A stretch of DNA of 64,000 nucleotides from Candidatus Aenigmatarchaeota archaeon. GTDB lineage: Archaea; Aenigmatarchaeota; Aenigmatarchaeia; CG10238-14. The position numbers and the translations under genes were made by a program. Under the pieces are notes generated by a model. It worked only from the letters and a program-made list of their open reading frames with translations. It searched no databases and was not told the DNA's origin. Of this stretch, positions 6,656 to 14,216 are shown in pieces. Where the stretch lies: positions 124,001 through 188,000 of the forward strand of contig JAOAJH010000001.1 in the NCBI GenBank assembly GCA_026414305.1, in the 5' to 3' direction. Positions within the stretch are counted from its first letter, which is position 1. The number at the start of each line of letters is the position of its first letter.

Positions 6656-9001
6656 ATGGAATTTACACCAAAATTAAAAGAAAAGCAATGGGACAAGTCT
6701 ATTGAGCAGTTAATGTTCAAAAAATGGCAGGAAGAAAAACTTTACAAGTTCGACAAAAAAAGCAAAAAGCCTGTTTATAGCATAGACACACCACCGCCTT
6801 ATGTCAATACGCCAATACACATAGGCCATGCTTATACTTATGTCTGGCAAGACATGATGGCTAGAAGCAGAAGAATGATGGGTTTTAATGTCCTTTTTCC
6901 GATAGGTCTAGATAAAAATGGCTTGCCTATAGAAGTCATGGCTGAAAAGGTTTTCAACATAAAAATGCATGAAACTCCTAGAGAAGAATTTATAAAAAAA
7001 TGCAAAGAAATGCTTGAAAAGGCCGGAGATGCATCTCTAGATTCTTTTAAAAAACTTGGGCTAAGCTGCAACAGCTGGAATGTTGAATATGATCTAGGCG
7101 GCAGATATGATACTGATGATCCTGAATATAGAAAGTTGACACAAGAAACTTTCATAGAATTATGGAATAAAGGACTAATATATGAAGATGTAAAACCAAC
7201 AAATTATTGCCCTATATGCAAGACAGCAATAGCAGATGCTGAAGTTGAGTATAAAGAAGGGAAGACTAAACTAAATTACATCCAGTTTAAAGTGAAAGAA
7301 ACAAGAGAGAAGATAACAATAGCAACTACAAGGCCAGAATTGCTTTGCGCATGCAAGGTTATTTTGTTTAATCCTGATGATGATAGGTATAAGCATTTAA
7401 ACGGCAAGCATGCAATAGTTCCTGTTTTTGATAAAGAAGTTGAAATAAAGGCACATCCATATGCAAAACAAGATTTTGGTTCTGGTTTGGTCATGATATG
7501 CAGTTTTGGAGATTATTCTGATGTAAGAATTTTGAGGGAGTTGAATATAGAGCCGACTTATAGTATTGACATAGATGGAAGGATGAATGAAAATGCTGGT
7601 TTTCTGAAAGGGATGAAAGTGGAAGAAGCCAGACAAACAATAATAAAATATCTCAAAGATGAAGGATTATTAATCAAACAGGAAGAAATGGATCATAGAG
7701 AGCCTATATGCTGGCGATCAAAAAATCCAATAGAGTTTGTTCCATTAAAAGAGTTTTACCTTAAACAGGTTGATTTTCTTGACAAGCTCAGATCAGCTGC
7801 AGATAAAATGAATTTTTTTGCACCTGAAAGCAAGCAGATATTGATTGACTGGATAAATTCTGTTACAATAGATTGGGTTTTGTCAAGAAGAAGATTTTAT
7901 GGTACAGAAGTTCCTTTGTGGTATTGCAAGAAATGCAATTATATATTTGTTCCTCAACCAGGAAAATATTATCAACCGTGGAAAGAAAAGCCTCCTATAA
8001 AAGAATGTCCTGAATGCGGCAGCAAGGAATTCAGAGGCGAGGAAAGAACGTTTGACACGTGGTTTGACTCATCATCATCAGAGGCTTATGTTTTAGGATA
8101 TTTATGGGACAAGCAATTTTTCAAAAGCAATTTTCCATGTAGCATGAGGCCACAAGGTAAAGAAATAGTAAGAAACTGGCTTTATTACACTTTGCTTAAA
8201 TCCATCCATCTTTACGGCAAGCCCCCATTCAAGGATTGCTGGATACATATGCATGTTGTTGATGAAAAAGGAGAAAAGATGAGCAAGTCTCTTGGAAATG
8301 TCATAGATCCTCATGAAATACTTGAAAAGTACGGCGCCGAAGCATTCAGAATATGGTCTTGTTTAGAAGGCGACATAACTACAGGAGACATAAGATGCTC
8401 TTTTGCAAGAATTGAAGGCAATTCAAAATTCATCACAAAATTATGGAATATAGCTAGATTTATTTCAATGTTCCCTGAAAGAAAAGCAGAACTTGTGGAC
8501 ACAGATAAATGGATATTAGACGAGCTAGGAAGACTAGTTGACAGAGTGATCGACTGCTATAAAAATTATAAATTTAGCAACGCGGCCAATGAAATAAGAG
8601 AGTTTACTTGGAATGTTTTTGCTTCGCATTATTTAGAAATGGTCAAGGTAAGATCTTACGGACAAGGTTTTACAAAAAAAGAGCAGGAATCAGCATGGTA
8701 TACAATGCATGTTGTGTTAAAAACATTGTTAAAACTGCTAGCACCCATAATGCCGTTTATGACTGACTATGTGTGGAGGCAGATATACTCGGACAAAAGT
8801 ATACATATTGAATCTATTCCAAAAAACGAGTGGGTGTTTGGGTTGCAGAGCTATACAGAAAAAATAACAGCATTCAATTCGGATGTGTGGAAAATGAAGA
8901 AAGACAAAGGTTACAGCTTGAAATCAGAAATAAATATAGAAATACCAGAAGAATTAAAAATGTTTAGGAAAGATTTAATAAAGATGCACAATATTGTTTA
9001 A
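6656..9001 (+). CDS. valS: Valyl-tRNA synthetase
   Basis: Charges tRNA-Val; class I synthetase. Visible in order are the HIGH motif in TPIHIGHAYTYVWQD, a GLDKNGLPIE segment, a zinc finger NYCPICK, the CP1 editing domain with TIATTRPELL, a second zinc ribbon (WYCKKC then CPECG), the FDTWFDSSSS loop and KMSKSLGNV. The archaeal form is usually about 860-890 residues; this one has 781 and stops soon after the anticodon-binding helices, so the C-terminal region is shortened. The start is the ATG at 6656. An ileucyl or leucyl identity is less likely given the HIGH region and the editing domain. Confidence 0.93.
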   Translation: MEFTPKLKEKQWDKSIEQLMFKKWQEEKLYKFDKKSKKPVYSIDTPPPYVNTPIHIGHAYTYVWQDMMARSRRMMGFNVLFPIGLDKNGLPIEVMAEKVFNIKMHETPREEFIKKCKEMLEKAGDASLDSFKKLGLSCNSWNVEYDLGGRYDTDDPEYRKLTQETFIELWNKGLIYEDVKPTNYCPICKTAIADAEVEYKEGKTKLNYIQFKVKETREKITIATTRPELLCACKVILFNPDDDRYKHLNGKHAIVPVFDKEVEIKAHPYAKQDFGSGLVMICSFGDYSDVRILRELNIEPTYSIDIDGRMNENAGFLKGMKVEEARQTIIKYLKDEGLLIKQEEMDHREPICWRSKNPIEFVPLKEFYLKQVDFLDKLRSAADKMNFFAPESKQILIDWINSVTIDWVLSRRRFYGTEVPLWYCKKCNYIFVPQPGKYYQPWKEKPPIKECPECGSKEFRGEERTFDTWFDSSSSEAYVLGYLWDKQFFKSNFPCSMRPQGKEIVRNWLYYTLLKSIHLYGKPPFKDCWIHMHVVDEKGEKMSKSLGNVIDPHEILEKYGAEAFRIWSCLEGDITTGDIRCSFARIEGNSKFITKLWNIARFISMFPERKAELVDTDKWILDELGRLVDRVIDCYKNYKFSNAANEIREFTWNVFASHYLEMVKVRSYGQGFTKKEQESAWYTMHVVLKTLLKLLAPIMPFMTDYVWRQIYSDKSIHIESIPKNEWVFGLQSYTEKITAFNSDVWKMKKDKGYSLKSEINIEIPEELKMFRKDLIKMHNIV

Positions 9002-9008
9002 AGGGTGA

Positions 9009-10226
9009 ATTGTATTTAGCTCAAATGAAGAAGCAAAACTTAAGCTGAAAAAACTTCTAGACGAACTTGAAAAAATTAAAGGAAGACATACAGAGTTGAT
9101 ATCTGTTTACATTCCAAAAGGATTTAATTTGCAAGAAGTTTTGAACATGCTTAAACAAGAATATGCTGTTACACAGAATGTTAAATCAAGAGTCACAAGA
9201 AAGAACGTGCTTGATGCTTTAGAAAAGATAACAAACCACCTACGCCAATTCAATCAAACACCGCCAAATGGTTTGGCTGTTTTTGCCGGCAATATATCTC
9301 AAGTTGAAGGTCAGAGTGATATACAAATTTGGTCCATAGAACCACCTGAAGAATTGACTGTTAAAATGTATTGGTGTGATCAAACTTTTGCTTTAGAACC
9401 ATTGAAAGACATGGTAAGAGAAAAAGAAATATATGGTTTGATATTAATTGACACATCAGGAACAGATGTTGGCTTGCTCATAGGCAAGAAAATAGTTTTG
9501 GAAAAGCATATAGACAGTTTAGTTCCAGGCAAGACAACCAAAGGTGGATGGAGCCAGCAAAGGTATGCGCGCATAAGGGAGGAAGCAAAGTTAGAGCATC
9601 TAAAGAAATCTGGAGAGGAAGCAAGCGAAATCTTTAAACAATACAAAGATCTTAAAGGCATAATTATAGGCGGTCCAGGTCCATTAAAAGACAAGTTTTT
9701 TGAAGGAGAATTTCTTGACTATACCTTGAGAAAAAAAATATTGGGTGTAGTTGACACAAGCTATCTCGGTATACAAGGTTTAGAGGAAGCAGTTCACAGA
9801 GGTGAAGAATTAATAAAAGAAGCAGCTGTTATAAAAGAGAGGCAGCTTATGCAAAAATTTTTCACACATATACAGAAAGACGATGGTTTAGCAGTTTACA
9901 AGCTAGAGGATATAATAAAGGCAATAGACTATGGTGCTGTTGAGACTTTGCTTGTTTCAGAATCTTTCAATTGGGTTAAATTCAATTTAACATGCCAATG
10001 TGGTGTCAAAATAGAAAAAGCAGGGAAAAGAGGCGATGTTTTCAAATGTCCAAACTGCGGAGCTGTTATGAACGCTGTTGATCACAAAGATCTTGCTGAC
10101 ATATTGGCAGAAAAAGTGAAAGAAATTGGTGGAAATGTTGAAATAATATCAAAAGAGTCTAGAGAAGGCCAATCGCTTAAAGAAATCGGCGGAATTGGCG
10201 CTTTGTTAAGGTATAGACTGCAATAA
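9009..10226 (+). CDS. prf1: Peptide chain release factor aRF1, GGW instead of GGQ
   Basis: Class I release factor that recognises stop codons and releases the peptide. The first TTG in frame (9096) would cut off conserved residues. The upstream frame encodes KLKLKKLLDELEKIKGRHTE, as in the family, back to an ATT at 9009 right after an in-frame stop and behind AGGGTGA. Start at ATT is therefore likely, giving 405 residues. The NIKS-type motif is NVKS (about 57-60). The catalytic loop, normally GGQSA.RF, reads KGGWSQQRYARIRE, so the key Gln is Trp at about 181. The zinc-finger region (CQCG then CPNCG) and the C-terminal GGIGALLRY are normal. Whether this protein still hydrolyses peptidyl-tRNA is unclear. 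Confidence 0.93.
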   Translation: MVFSSNEEAKLKLKKLLDELEKIKGRHTELISVYIPKGFNLQEVLNMLKQEYAVTQNVKSRVTRKNVLDALEKITNHLRQFNQTPPNGLAVFAGNISQVEGQSDIQIWSIEPPEELTVKMYWCDQTFALEPLKDMVREKEIYGLILIDTSGTDVGLLIGKKIVLEKHIDSLVPGKTTKGGWSQQRYARIREEAKLEHLKKSGEEASEIFKQYKDLKGIIIGGPGPLKDKFFEGEFLDYTLRKKILGVVDTSYLGIQGLEEAVHRGEELIKEAAVIKERQLMQKFFTHIQKDDGLAVYKLEDIIKAIDYGAVETLLVSESFNWVKFNLTCQCGVKIEKAGKRGDVFKCPNCGAVMNAVDHKDLADILAEKVKEIGGNVEIISKESREGQSLKEIGGIGALLRYRLQ

Positions 10227-10263
10227 TAATATATTTAAATTTAGCAAGAGATAATGTGATAAC

Positions 10264-10551
10264 ATGAAGGTCAAGATAATAAGTGATTATGAAAACAAGC
10301 TGTTAGAAAGAAGGGATTTGATAGTTGAAGTTGATCATGAAAATCAACCAACTCCAAAAAAATCAGATTTAGAGCAGAAATTGGCAGATCATTTCAAAAC
10401 AGAAAAAAACAAAGTAGACATAATTTACATATTTTCATTACCAGGCACGAACACGTCAAAAGTTAAACTGAAAATATTGAAAAAACCAAAGGAGGATAAA
10501 AATGAAGCACAAACCAATAAAAAGGTGGGAGACAATCAAAGTGCAGAATGA
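10264..10551 (+). CDS. rps24e: 30S ribosomal protein S24e (eS24)
   Basis: Small-subunit protein shared by archaea and eukaryotes. The 95-residue ORF starts MKVKIISDYENKLLERRDL and has the family centre VDHENQPTPKKSDLEQKLA and IIYIFSLPGTNTSKVKLKIL. A TATA-like TATTTAAAT lies about 30 bases before the ATG. The last 50 bases overlap the start of rps27ae in another frame, so the lysine-rich tail (KKPKEDKNEAQTNKKVG) is encoded by shared DNA. Confidence 0.93.
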   Translation: MKVKIISDYENKLLERRDLIVEVDHENQPTPKKSDLEQKLADHFKTEKNKVDIIYIFSLPGTNTSKVKLKILKKPKEDKNEAQTNKKVGDNQSAE

Positions 10552-10678
10552 AAAGTTGAACAGACAAAATCCAAACTGCCCAAGATGCGGTGAAGGAGTT
10601 TACATGGCTTTGCACAAGGAAAAATCAGGCAAGACAAGGCAATATTGCGGCAAATGTCATTACACTGTTTGGCCTTAA
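10502..10678 (+). CDS. rps27ae: 30S ribosomal protein S27ae (eS31)
   Basis: Zinc-binding small-subunit protein of 58 residues; the archaeal form lacks the ubiquitin fusion. The zinc ligands are CPRC and CGKC (residues about 27-53), with the family phrase RWETIKV near the start and CHYTVWP at the end. The ATG at 10502 lies inside rps24e and is preceded by the perfect binding site GGAGGAT at 10491-10497, which supports this start and a real 50-base overlap. The stop overlaps the convergent SpoIIM-like gene by 4 bases. Confidence 0.93.
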   Translation: MKHKPIKRWETIKVQNEKLNRQNPNCPRCGEGVYMALHKEKSGKTRQYCGKCHYTVWP

Positions 10679-11463
10679 ACCATAATTAAAAATGTTTCTA
10701 TAATTCCACCGATTATTAGCATTATTACTGCTATTGCAAACAATATTATAGCATCTTTGAAAATCAATGAAAATTTTGAGTTTTTTCTTGCTACGGCTGC
10801 CGATATTAGTCCGCCGCCTATAGCTCCTATAAAATAAGCTGTTATTTCAAAGACACCATGCGGCAAAAATGTCATTATTGCTACAGGCAAACCATGCAAT
10901 CCACCCAAAGATTTTGCAACCATGCCTATAGCAGTTGCCAGGACAGAAGCATTCCATGACAACACTAGAATAGCCCCTGTGCCAATTAAAAATGACAAAA
11001 GAAATGATATAGATAAAACACCTATGTTGTTTGTGAAAATCTCAAAAAATTGGCTTTCAAAAGTGAACCTTCCTTGTATTATGTTTATCTCCCTTATTTG
11101 CTCGCTAAACATGTTTTGTGAAATTTCTTCTGGTAATATTATATAAGCCAAAGACATAGTAAGGGTCATGCCTATGAACATTGCCCCAAATGCTGAAATT
11201 ATATCGCCATGCCTTTTGATAAAATTTTTTTCCAATCCATCAAACTCGGTTTCTTTTTCTTCTAGTATAAACATGGAATTTATAAATGAGACAAGAATAA
11301 GAGATGTTATAACTATTGTAAAAAGTCCTATGTTGCTTCTGAATATAAAGTAAGAAATAAACAAAGAAACAGCGGTTGCAAAAAGAGTGAATATAAATAT
11401 TGTAAAAGGATGCTTTCTATCAGTTTTTGCTCTTAAAAACCATTCTAAAACCATTAAAATCAA
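10675..11463 (-). CDS. SpoIIM-like (DUF95) integral membrane protein
   Basis: A polytopic membrane protein of 262 residues. The family hallmark is the region NNIGVLSISFLLSFLIGTGA followed by LSWNASVLATAIG and LPHGVFEITAYFIGAIGG, typical of archaeal SpoIIM/DUF95 proteins. About six hydrophobic segments are visible, and a hydrophilic loop lies between residues 125 and 150. Archaea do not sporulate; proposed roles in membrane remodelling are untested. The gene is convergent with rps27ae and its ATG is 39 bases from tRNA-Ser. Confidence 0.85.
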   Translation of the reverse strand: MILMVLEWFLRAKTDRKHPFTIFIFTLFATAVSLFISYFIFRSNIGLFTIVITSLILVSFINSMFILEEKETEFDGLEKNFIKRHGDIISAFGAMFIGMTLTMSLAYIILPEEISQNMFSEQIREINIIQGRFTFESQFFEIFTNNIGVLSISFLLSFLIGTGAILVLSWNASVLATAIGMVAKSLGGLHGLPVAIMTFLPHGVFEITAYFIGAIGGGLISAAVARKNSKFSLIFKDAIILFAIAVIMLIIGGIIETFLIMV

Positions 11464-11502
11464 ATAATTAAATGTGAAAGCAAAATTAAATTTTATATTG
11501 TT

Positions 11503-11587
11503 GCTGAGGTGGCAGAATCTGGCTAATGCGCCGGTCTCGAAAACCGGTGTCCCTTTGGGACGTTAGGGTTCAAATCCCTACCTCAGC
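11503..11587 (+). tRNA. tRNA-Ser (anticodon CGA)
   Basis: An 85-base class II tRNA. The acceptor strands GCTGAGG (11503) and CCTCAGC (to 11587) pair fully. The anticodon stem CCGGT/ACCGG encloses the loop CTCGAAA, so the anticodon is CGA (codon UCG). The long variable arm GTCCCTTTGGGAC forms a 5-bp stem, as expected for serine. The T arm is TAGGG/CCCTA with loop TTCAAAT. The 3' CCA is not encoded. A TTTATATTG element upstream can serve as TATA box. Confidence 0.95.
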
Positions 11588-11628
11588 GTATCTTAATTTC
11601 TGCCAGAGAAGTCGAATAATTTTAAAAT

Positions 11629-11747
11629 GGGGCTGCAGGGATTTGAACCCCGATGACCAGGTATCTTCTCATCATCTGGAAATCAACGCTCCATCGACAT
11701 ACCTTGATCTGGAGCCTGGCATAATGGCCTGGTTATATGACAGCCCC
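11629..11747 (-). tRNA. tRNA-Trp (anticodon CCA) with 46-base intron
   Basis: Acceptor strands GGGGCTG and CAGCCCC pair perfectly. The anticodon stem CCAGG/CCTGG closes the loop CTCCAG-A, giving anticodon CCA. The loop is interrupted between positions 37 and 38, the canonical archaeal site, by 46 bases (11663-11708). Spliced length is 73. The T arm is CGGGG/CCCTG around TTCAAAT. The D stem ATAT/TTAT is AU-rich and partly weak. CCA is not encoded. Confidence 0.93.
11663..11708 (-). ncRNA. tRNA-Trp intron with possible box C/D guide features
   Basis: In the transcript orientation the intron contains TGGAGC (intron positions 16-21), complementary to tRNA bases 31-36 (GCTCCA), which include the anticodon. 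A TTGA element follows at 23-26, and the G paired to C34 is exactly five bases upstream of it, as in the box C/D targeting rule. A perfect box C sequence ATGATGA follows at 34-40, and a weak one (ATGTCGA) sits at 9-15. In several euryarchaea the tRNA-Trp intron is known to guide 2'-O-methylation of C34 and U39. This one is much shorter and its D-type box deviates from CTGA, so the function is inferred. Confidence 0.45.
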
Positions 11748-11794
11748 TTGAACAATATCTTTCTTTTTAAATATTATAAGTTAAAAAAGTTTTT

Positions 11795-12865
11795 ATGACC
11801 GATTATGATGTAATAGTCATAGGCGCTGGCCCTGCGGGATGTAAGACAGCCGAATTAATTGCTGAAAAAGGTTACAAAGTTCTTGTTGTAGAAGAGCATG
11901 ATGAAATAGGTAAGCCAGTGCAATGCACAGGCATAGATAGCCATAGAATACTCGAGCTAAGTGGAGTTAGCAATAAAATAATTTTAAACAAAGTTAACAA
12001 AGCTAGGTTTTATTCTGAAAATAAAAATTATCTTGAGTTAAATTCAAAAAAGTGGGTTTATGTTATTGACAGACATAAATTGGATTTTGAAATTGCTAAG
12101 AATGCTATTAAAGCGGGTACGCATATAATAACTTCGACCAGATTCAAATCAATGAATTATGAAAAAGATAAGTTGAAGATAATTACAACAAAAGGTACAT
12201 ATATATGTAAGATCCTTGTTGGTGCAGACGGGCCAAATTCGACTGTTGCCAGAACTGCCAATATACCTTTGCCTAAAGATTATCTCATAGGTTATCAAGA
12301 AACCATAAGAGGCGATTTCTCTGATAACATAGTAGAGTTGTGGTTTGGTAAGAACATTTGCCCTGATTTTTTTGCATGGGTGGTGCCTGAAAGCGATAAA
12401 TGGGCAAGAGTTGGATTGGCCAATAAAAATGATTCAATAAACTATTTTAGAAAATTTTACAGCATGCGATTTGAGCAGGAGTTAAAGAAAAAAGATATTT
12501 TAGGCGGAATCATAAGATATGGATTAATAAAAGATTCTACTGCTGATAGAATTCTGCTAGTTGGTGATGCTGCCTCTCAAGTCAAACCATATTCAGGCGG
12601 CGGTATAATATATGGTTTAATCGGGGCAAGGTATGCTGCCAGTGCATGTATTGACGCACTTGAAAGTAAAAAGTTCAATCACGAATTTTTAAGAGAAGCA
12701 TACGATAAAAAATGGAAGAAGAAATTAGCACCCGCAATAAAAAGAGGTTTGTTGCTTCACAGGTTGCTTCATTCTCCAAATTGGCTCTTGAATTTTGGAA
12801 TAAATGTTTCAAAACCTTTTTCTGTACTTCTTGAAACTCTAGACATGGACTTGCTATTCGACTAG
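11795..12865 (+). CDS. Geranylgeranyl reductase family FAD enzyme
   Basis: Probably saturates the geranylgeranyl chains of archaeal membrane lipids (digeranylgeranylglycerophospholipid reductase family). The 356 residues begin with the FAD-binding motif VIVIGAGPAGCKTAE, then VQCTGID, the conserved second FAD site ILVGADGPNSTVAR, and RILLVGDAASQVKPYSGGGI. A TATA-like TTTAAATATTA lies about 25 bases before the ATG, suggesting a nearly leaderless transcript. The gene is convergent with the membrane-protein gene at 12862 (4-base overlap). Related halogenases or oxidoreductases cannot be excluded. Confidence 0.85.
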   Translation: MTDYDVIVIGAGPAGCKTAELIAEKGYKVLVVEEHDEIGKPVQCTGIDSHRILELSGVSNKIILNKVNKARFYSENKNYLELNSKKWVYVIDRHKLDFEIAKNAIKAGTHIITSTRFKSMNYEKDKLKIITTKGTYICKILVGADGPNSTVARTANIPLPKDYLIGYQETIRGDFSDNIVELWFGKNICPDFFAWVVPESDKWARVGLANKNDSINYFRKFYSMRFEQELKKKDILGGIIRYGLIKDSTADRILLVGDAASQVKPYSGGGIIYGLIGARYAASACIDALESKKFNHEFLREAYDKKWKKKLAPAIKRGLLLHRLLHSPNWLLNFGINVSKPFSVLLETLDMDLLFD

Positions 12866-13482
12866 TCGATAGTTGGAAGCATGTAATTTGGCTTTTCCTT
12901 TTTTATTAAAAGTGTTACTATGATTGTTGTTATGAAAAATAAAAAGAAGAAAATAAAAGAAAATATTTCAGAGCCGGCTGGATCCAACTTTTGTATTAAA
13001 CAGTTGAAGAAAAACATGTTGCACACAAATTCAGGCATTTCGTAATTTACTGTGAATCTTAACAAAGTAGGTATAAGAGATATGACAACACCTGAGAATG
13101 AAAAAAAGTAAAAGTAAAGGATGCTTGGCGCGCCCCTTATTTTTTTGTTGTACAAGTACATTAACTCAAACAACATCAAGCTTATCGACATTCCACCTAT
13201 AACATTGTTTAGCAATTTTGACATAAGTGCAAAATAGTATTCATCCATCTCTTGTATGTAACAGTTGAAGAAAAAGATGTTGCACATTTGGCCAGAAAGG
13301 TTTATGCCTGCAAAAGAAATAATTGTAGGAAATATTGCAAAGAGACCACCCAGTATGCCTGTGAGATAAAGATATTTAAGTGGAGGTATTTGTTTTTTCT
13401 TTCGAGATATGAAGTATATTATTTCAAAGACTATTATGCAAAGAGCCATACCAACAAAAAAATTTGTGAAGACTCTAACCAT
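12862..13482 (-). CDS. Membrane protein with internal tandem duplication
   Basis: Unrecognised 206-residue polytopic membrane protein made of two similar halves of about 90 residues. The clearest match is CNIFFFNCYIQEMD (about residue 68) against CNMFFFNCLIQKLD (about residue 160). The preceding parts also match: FEIIYFISRKKKQIPP against FELMYLYNKKIRGAPS, and IFPTIISF against LIPTLLRF. The DNA is still alike, with GTTGAAGAAAAA in both halves. Each half has about three membrane segments and one Cys-X(6)-Cys loop, so paired cysteines on the outside are possible. It flanks the left end of the integrated element and is probably chromosomal. Confidence 0.7.
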   Translation of the reverse strand: MVRVFTNFFVGMALCIIVFEIIYFISRKKKQIPPLKYLYLTGILGGLFAIFPTIISFAGINLSGQMCNIFFFNCYIQEMDEYYFALMSKLLNNVIGGMSISLMLFELMYLYNKKIRGAPSILYFYFFSFSGVVISLIPTLLRFTVNYEMPEFVCNMFFFNCLIQKLDPAGSEIFSFIFFFLFFITTIIVTLLIKKEKPNYMLPTID

Positions 13483-13513
13483 AAATTAGAATTATATTTT
13501 TCGTAATTTAAAA

Positions 13514-13526
13514 AGCCTCGGATGGG
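13514..13526. repeat. Distal attachment-site repeat of the tRNA-Thr element
   Basis: The 13 bases AGCCTCGGATGGG are identical to 21664-21676, which cover the last 12 bases of tRNA-Thr plus one flanking base. The copies are in the same orientation. No other tRNA sequence accompanies this copy, as expected for the far end of an element integrated into the tRNA 3' end. Confidence 0.8.
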
Positions 13527-13721
13527 TGAAATTTAAATACTCTATGCCCTTTAAAGAAATATAATCAAATAGAAATTTAAAATTGACTATAATATTTATT
13601 GATTAGCATATTAAAAACAGTCTGCTATATTTTAATATTAAAAAACATTTGGTAATTTTTTAGTTTTTGGGAGGAATTTAAATAAATTTATAGATAGCGT
13701 ACATAATTTTAAATAAGCACT

Positions 13722-14090
13722 ATGAATGATGAAAACACAAGAATATATGAGTTGAAAGAAAAGGTTAGAAAGTTCTGCGAAGAAAGAGATTGGGACCAGT
13801 TTCATAAAGGTAAAGAACTTGTTATTGCTTTAGTGATTGAAATAGGAGAATTGTTGGAACATTTTAGGTGGAAGTCAGAGCTAGAAATTGAAGGAATTCT
13901 TAAAGACAAGAAAAAGAGAGAAGAAATAGAGGATGAGGTTGCTGATATTTTTTATTTTCTTCTCAGATTTGCGCAAAAAAACAATATCGATTTATCAGAA
14001 GCACTCGAAAGAAAAATGAAGAAAAATGAAGAAAAATACCCTGTTAGTAAATTTAAGGGATTGAATAAAAAATATACGGAGGTGGTTTAA
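13722..14090 (+). CDS. MazG-like nucleotide pyrophosphohydrolase
   Basis: Small all-alpha NTP pyrophosphatase of 122 residues, similar to the single-domain MazG/dCTPase group that hydrolyses dNTPs to dNMP and pyrophosphate. The metal-binding pattern is EIGELLEHFRW followed by EIEDEVADIFYFLLRFA, with the expected ExxE and ExxD spacing. Such enzymes are common in phages and mobile elements. A TTTAAATA element lies upstream. The 3' end contains the strong binding site GGAGGTGG at 14078-14085, which appears to serve the next reading frame rather than this one. Confidence 0.88.
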   Translation: MNDENTRIYELKEKVRKFCEERDWDQFHKGKELVIALVIEIGELLEHFRWKSELEIEGILKDKKKREEIEDEVADIFYFLLRFAQKNNIDLSEALERKMKKNEEKYPVSKFKGLNKKYTEVV

Positions 14091-14216
14091 ATTAATATAT
14101 ATTTATTGCCGATTGGGGGAAAACAAGCAAGAGATCATATGAATGAAACTTTATTGAATTATGTTAAAATGAACAGGATAGCTCAATTTTTAAGCCAAAA
14201 TGATAAAGCTAAATAA
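14091..14216 (+). pseudogene. N-terminal part of the EVE-like/HNH gene, out of frame
   Basis: An open frame of 41 codons starts directly after the MazG stop. It begins at ATT 14091, five bases behind a near-perfect binding site GGAGGTGG, with no ATG until 14139. The peptide reads NIYLLPIGGKQARDHMNETL and ends MNRIAQFLSQNDKAK. That ending would continue smoothly into the HNH ORF (KLNKIFPDGKINVWG) if a single base were skipped near the A run at 14197-14200. The most likely reading is one ancestral gene (14091-15054) broken by a one-base shift; programmed frameshifting or a sequence error are alternatives. Confidence 0.55.

Noticed and set aside
9010-9045. TTG at 9010 as start of prf1
   Set aside because: That frame stops after 11 codons; the aRF1 residues are in the ATT frame.
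11526-11798. 90-codon plus-strand ORF
   Set aside because: It runs through tRNA-Ser and tRNA-Trp, and its codons are those of the tRNA stems.
13560-13720. Possible second small gene between the attachment repeat and the MazG-like gene
   Set aside because: Only AT-rich sequence with TATA-like boxes and stops in all frames is visible.
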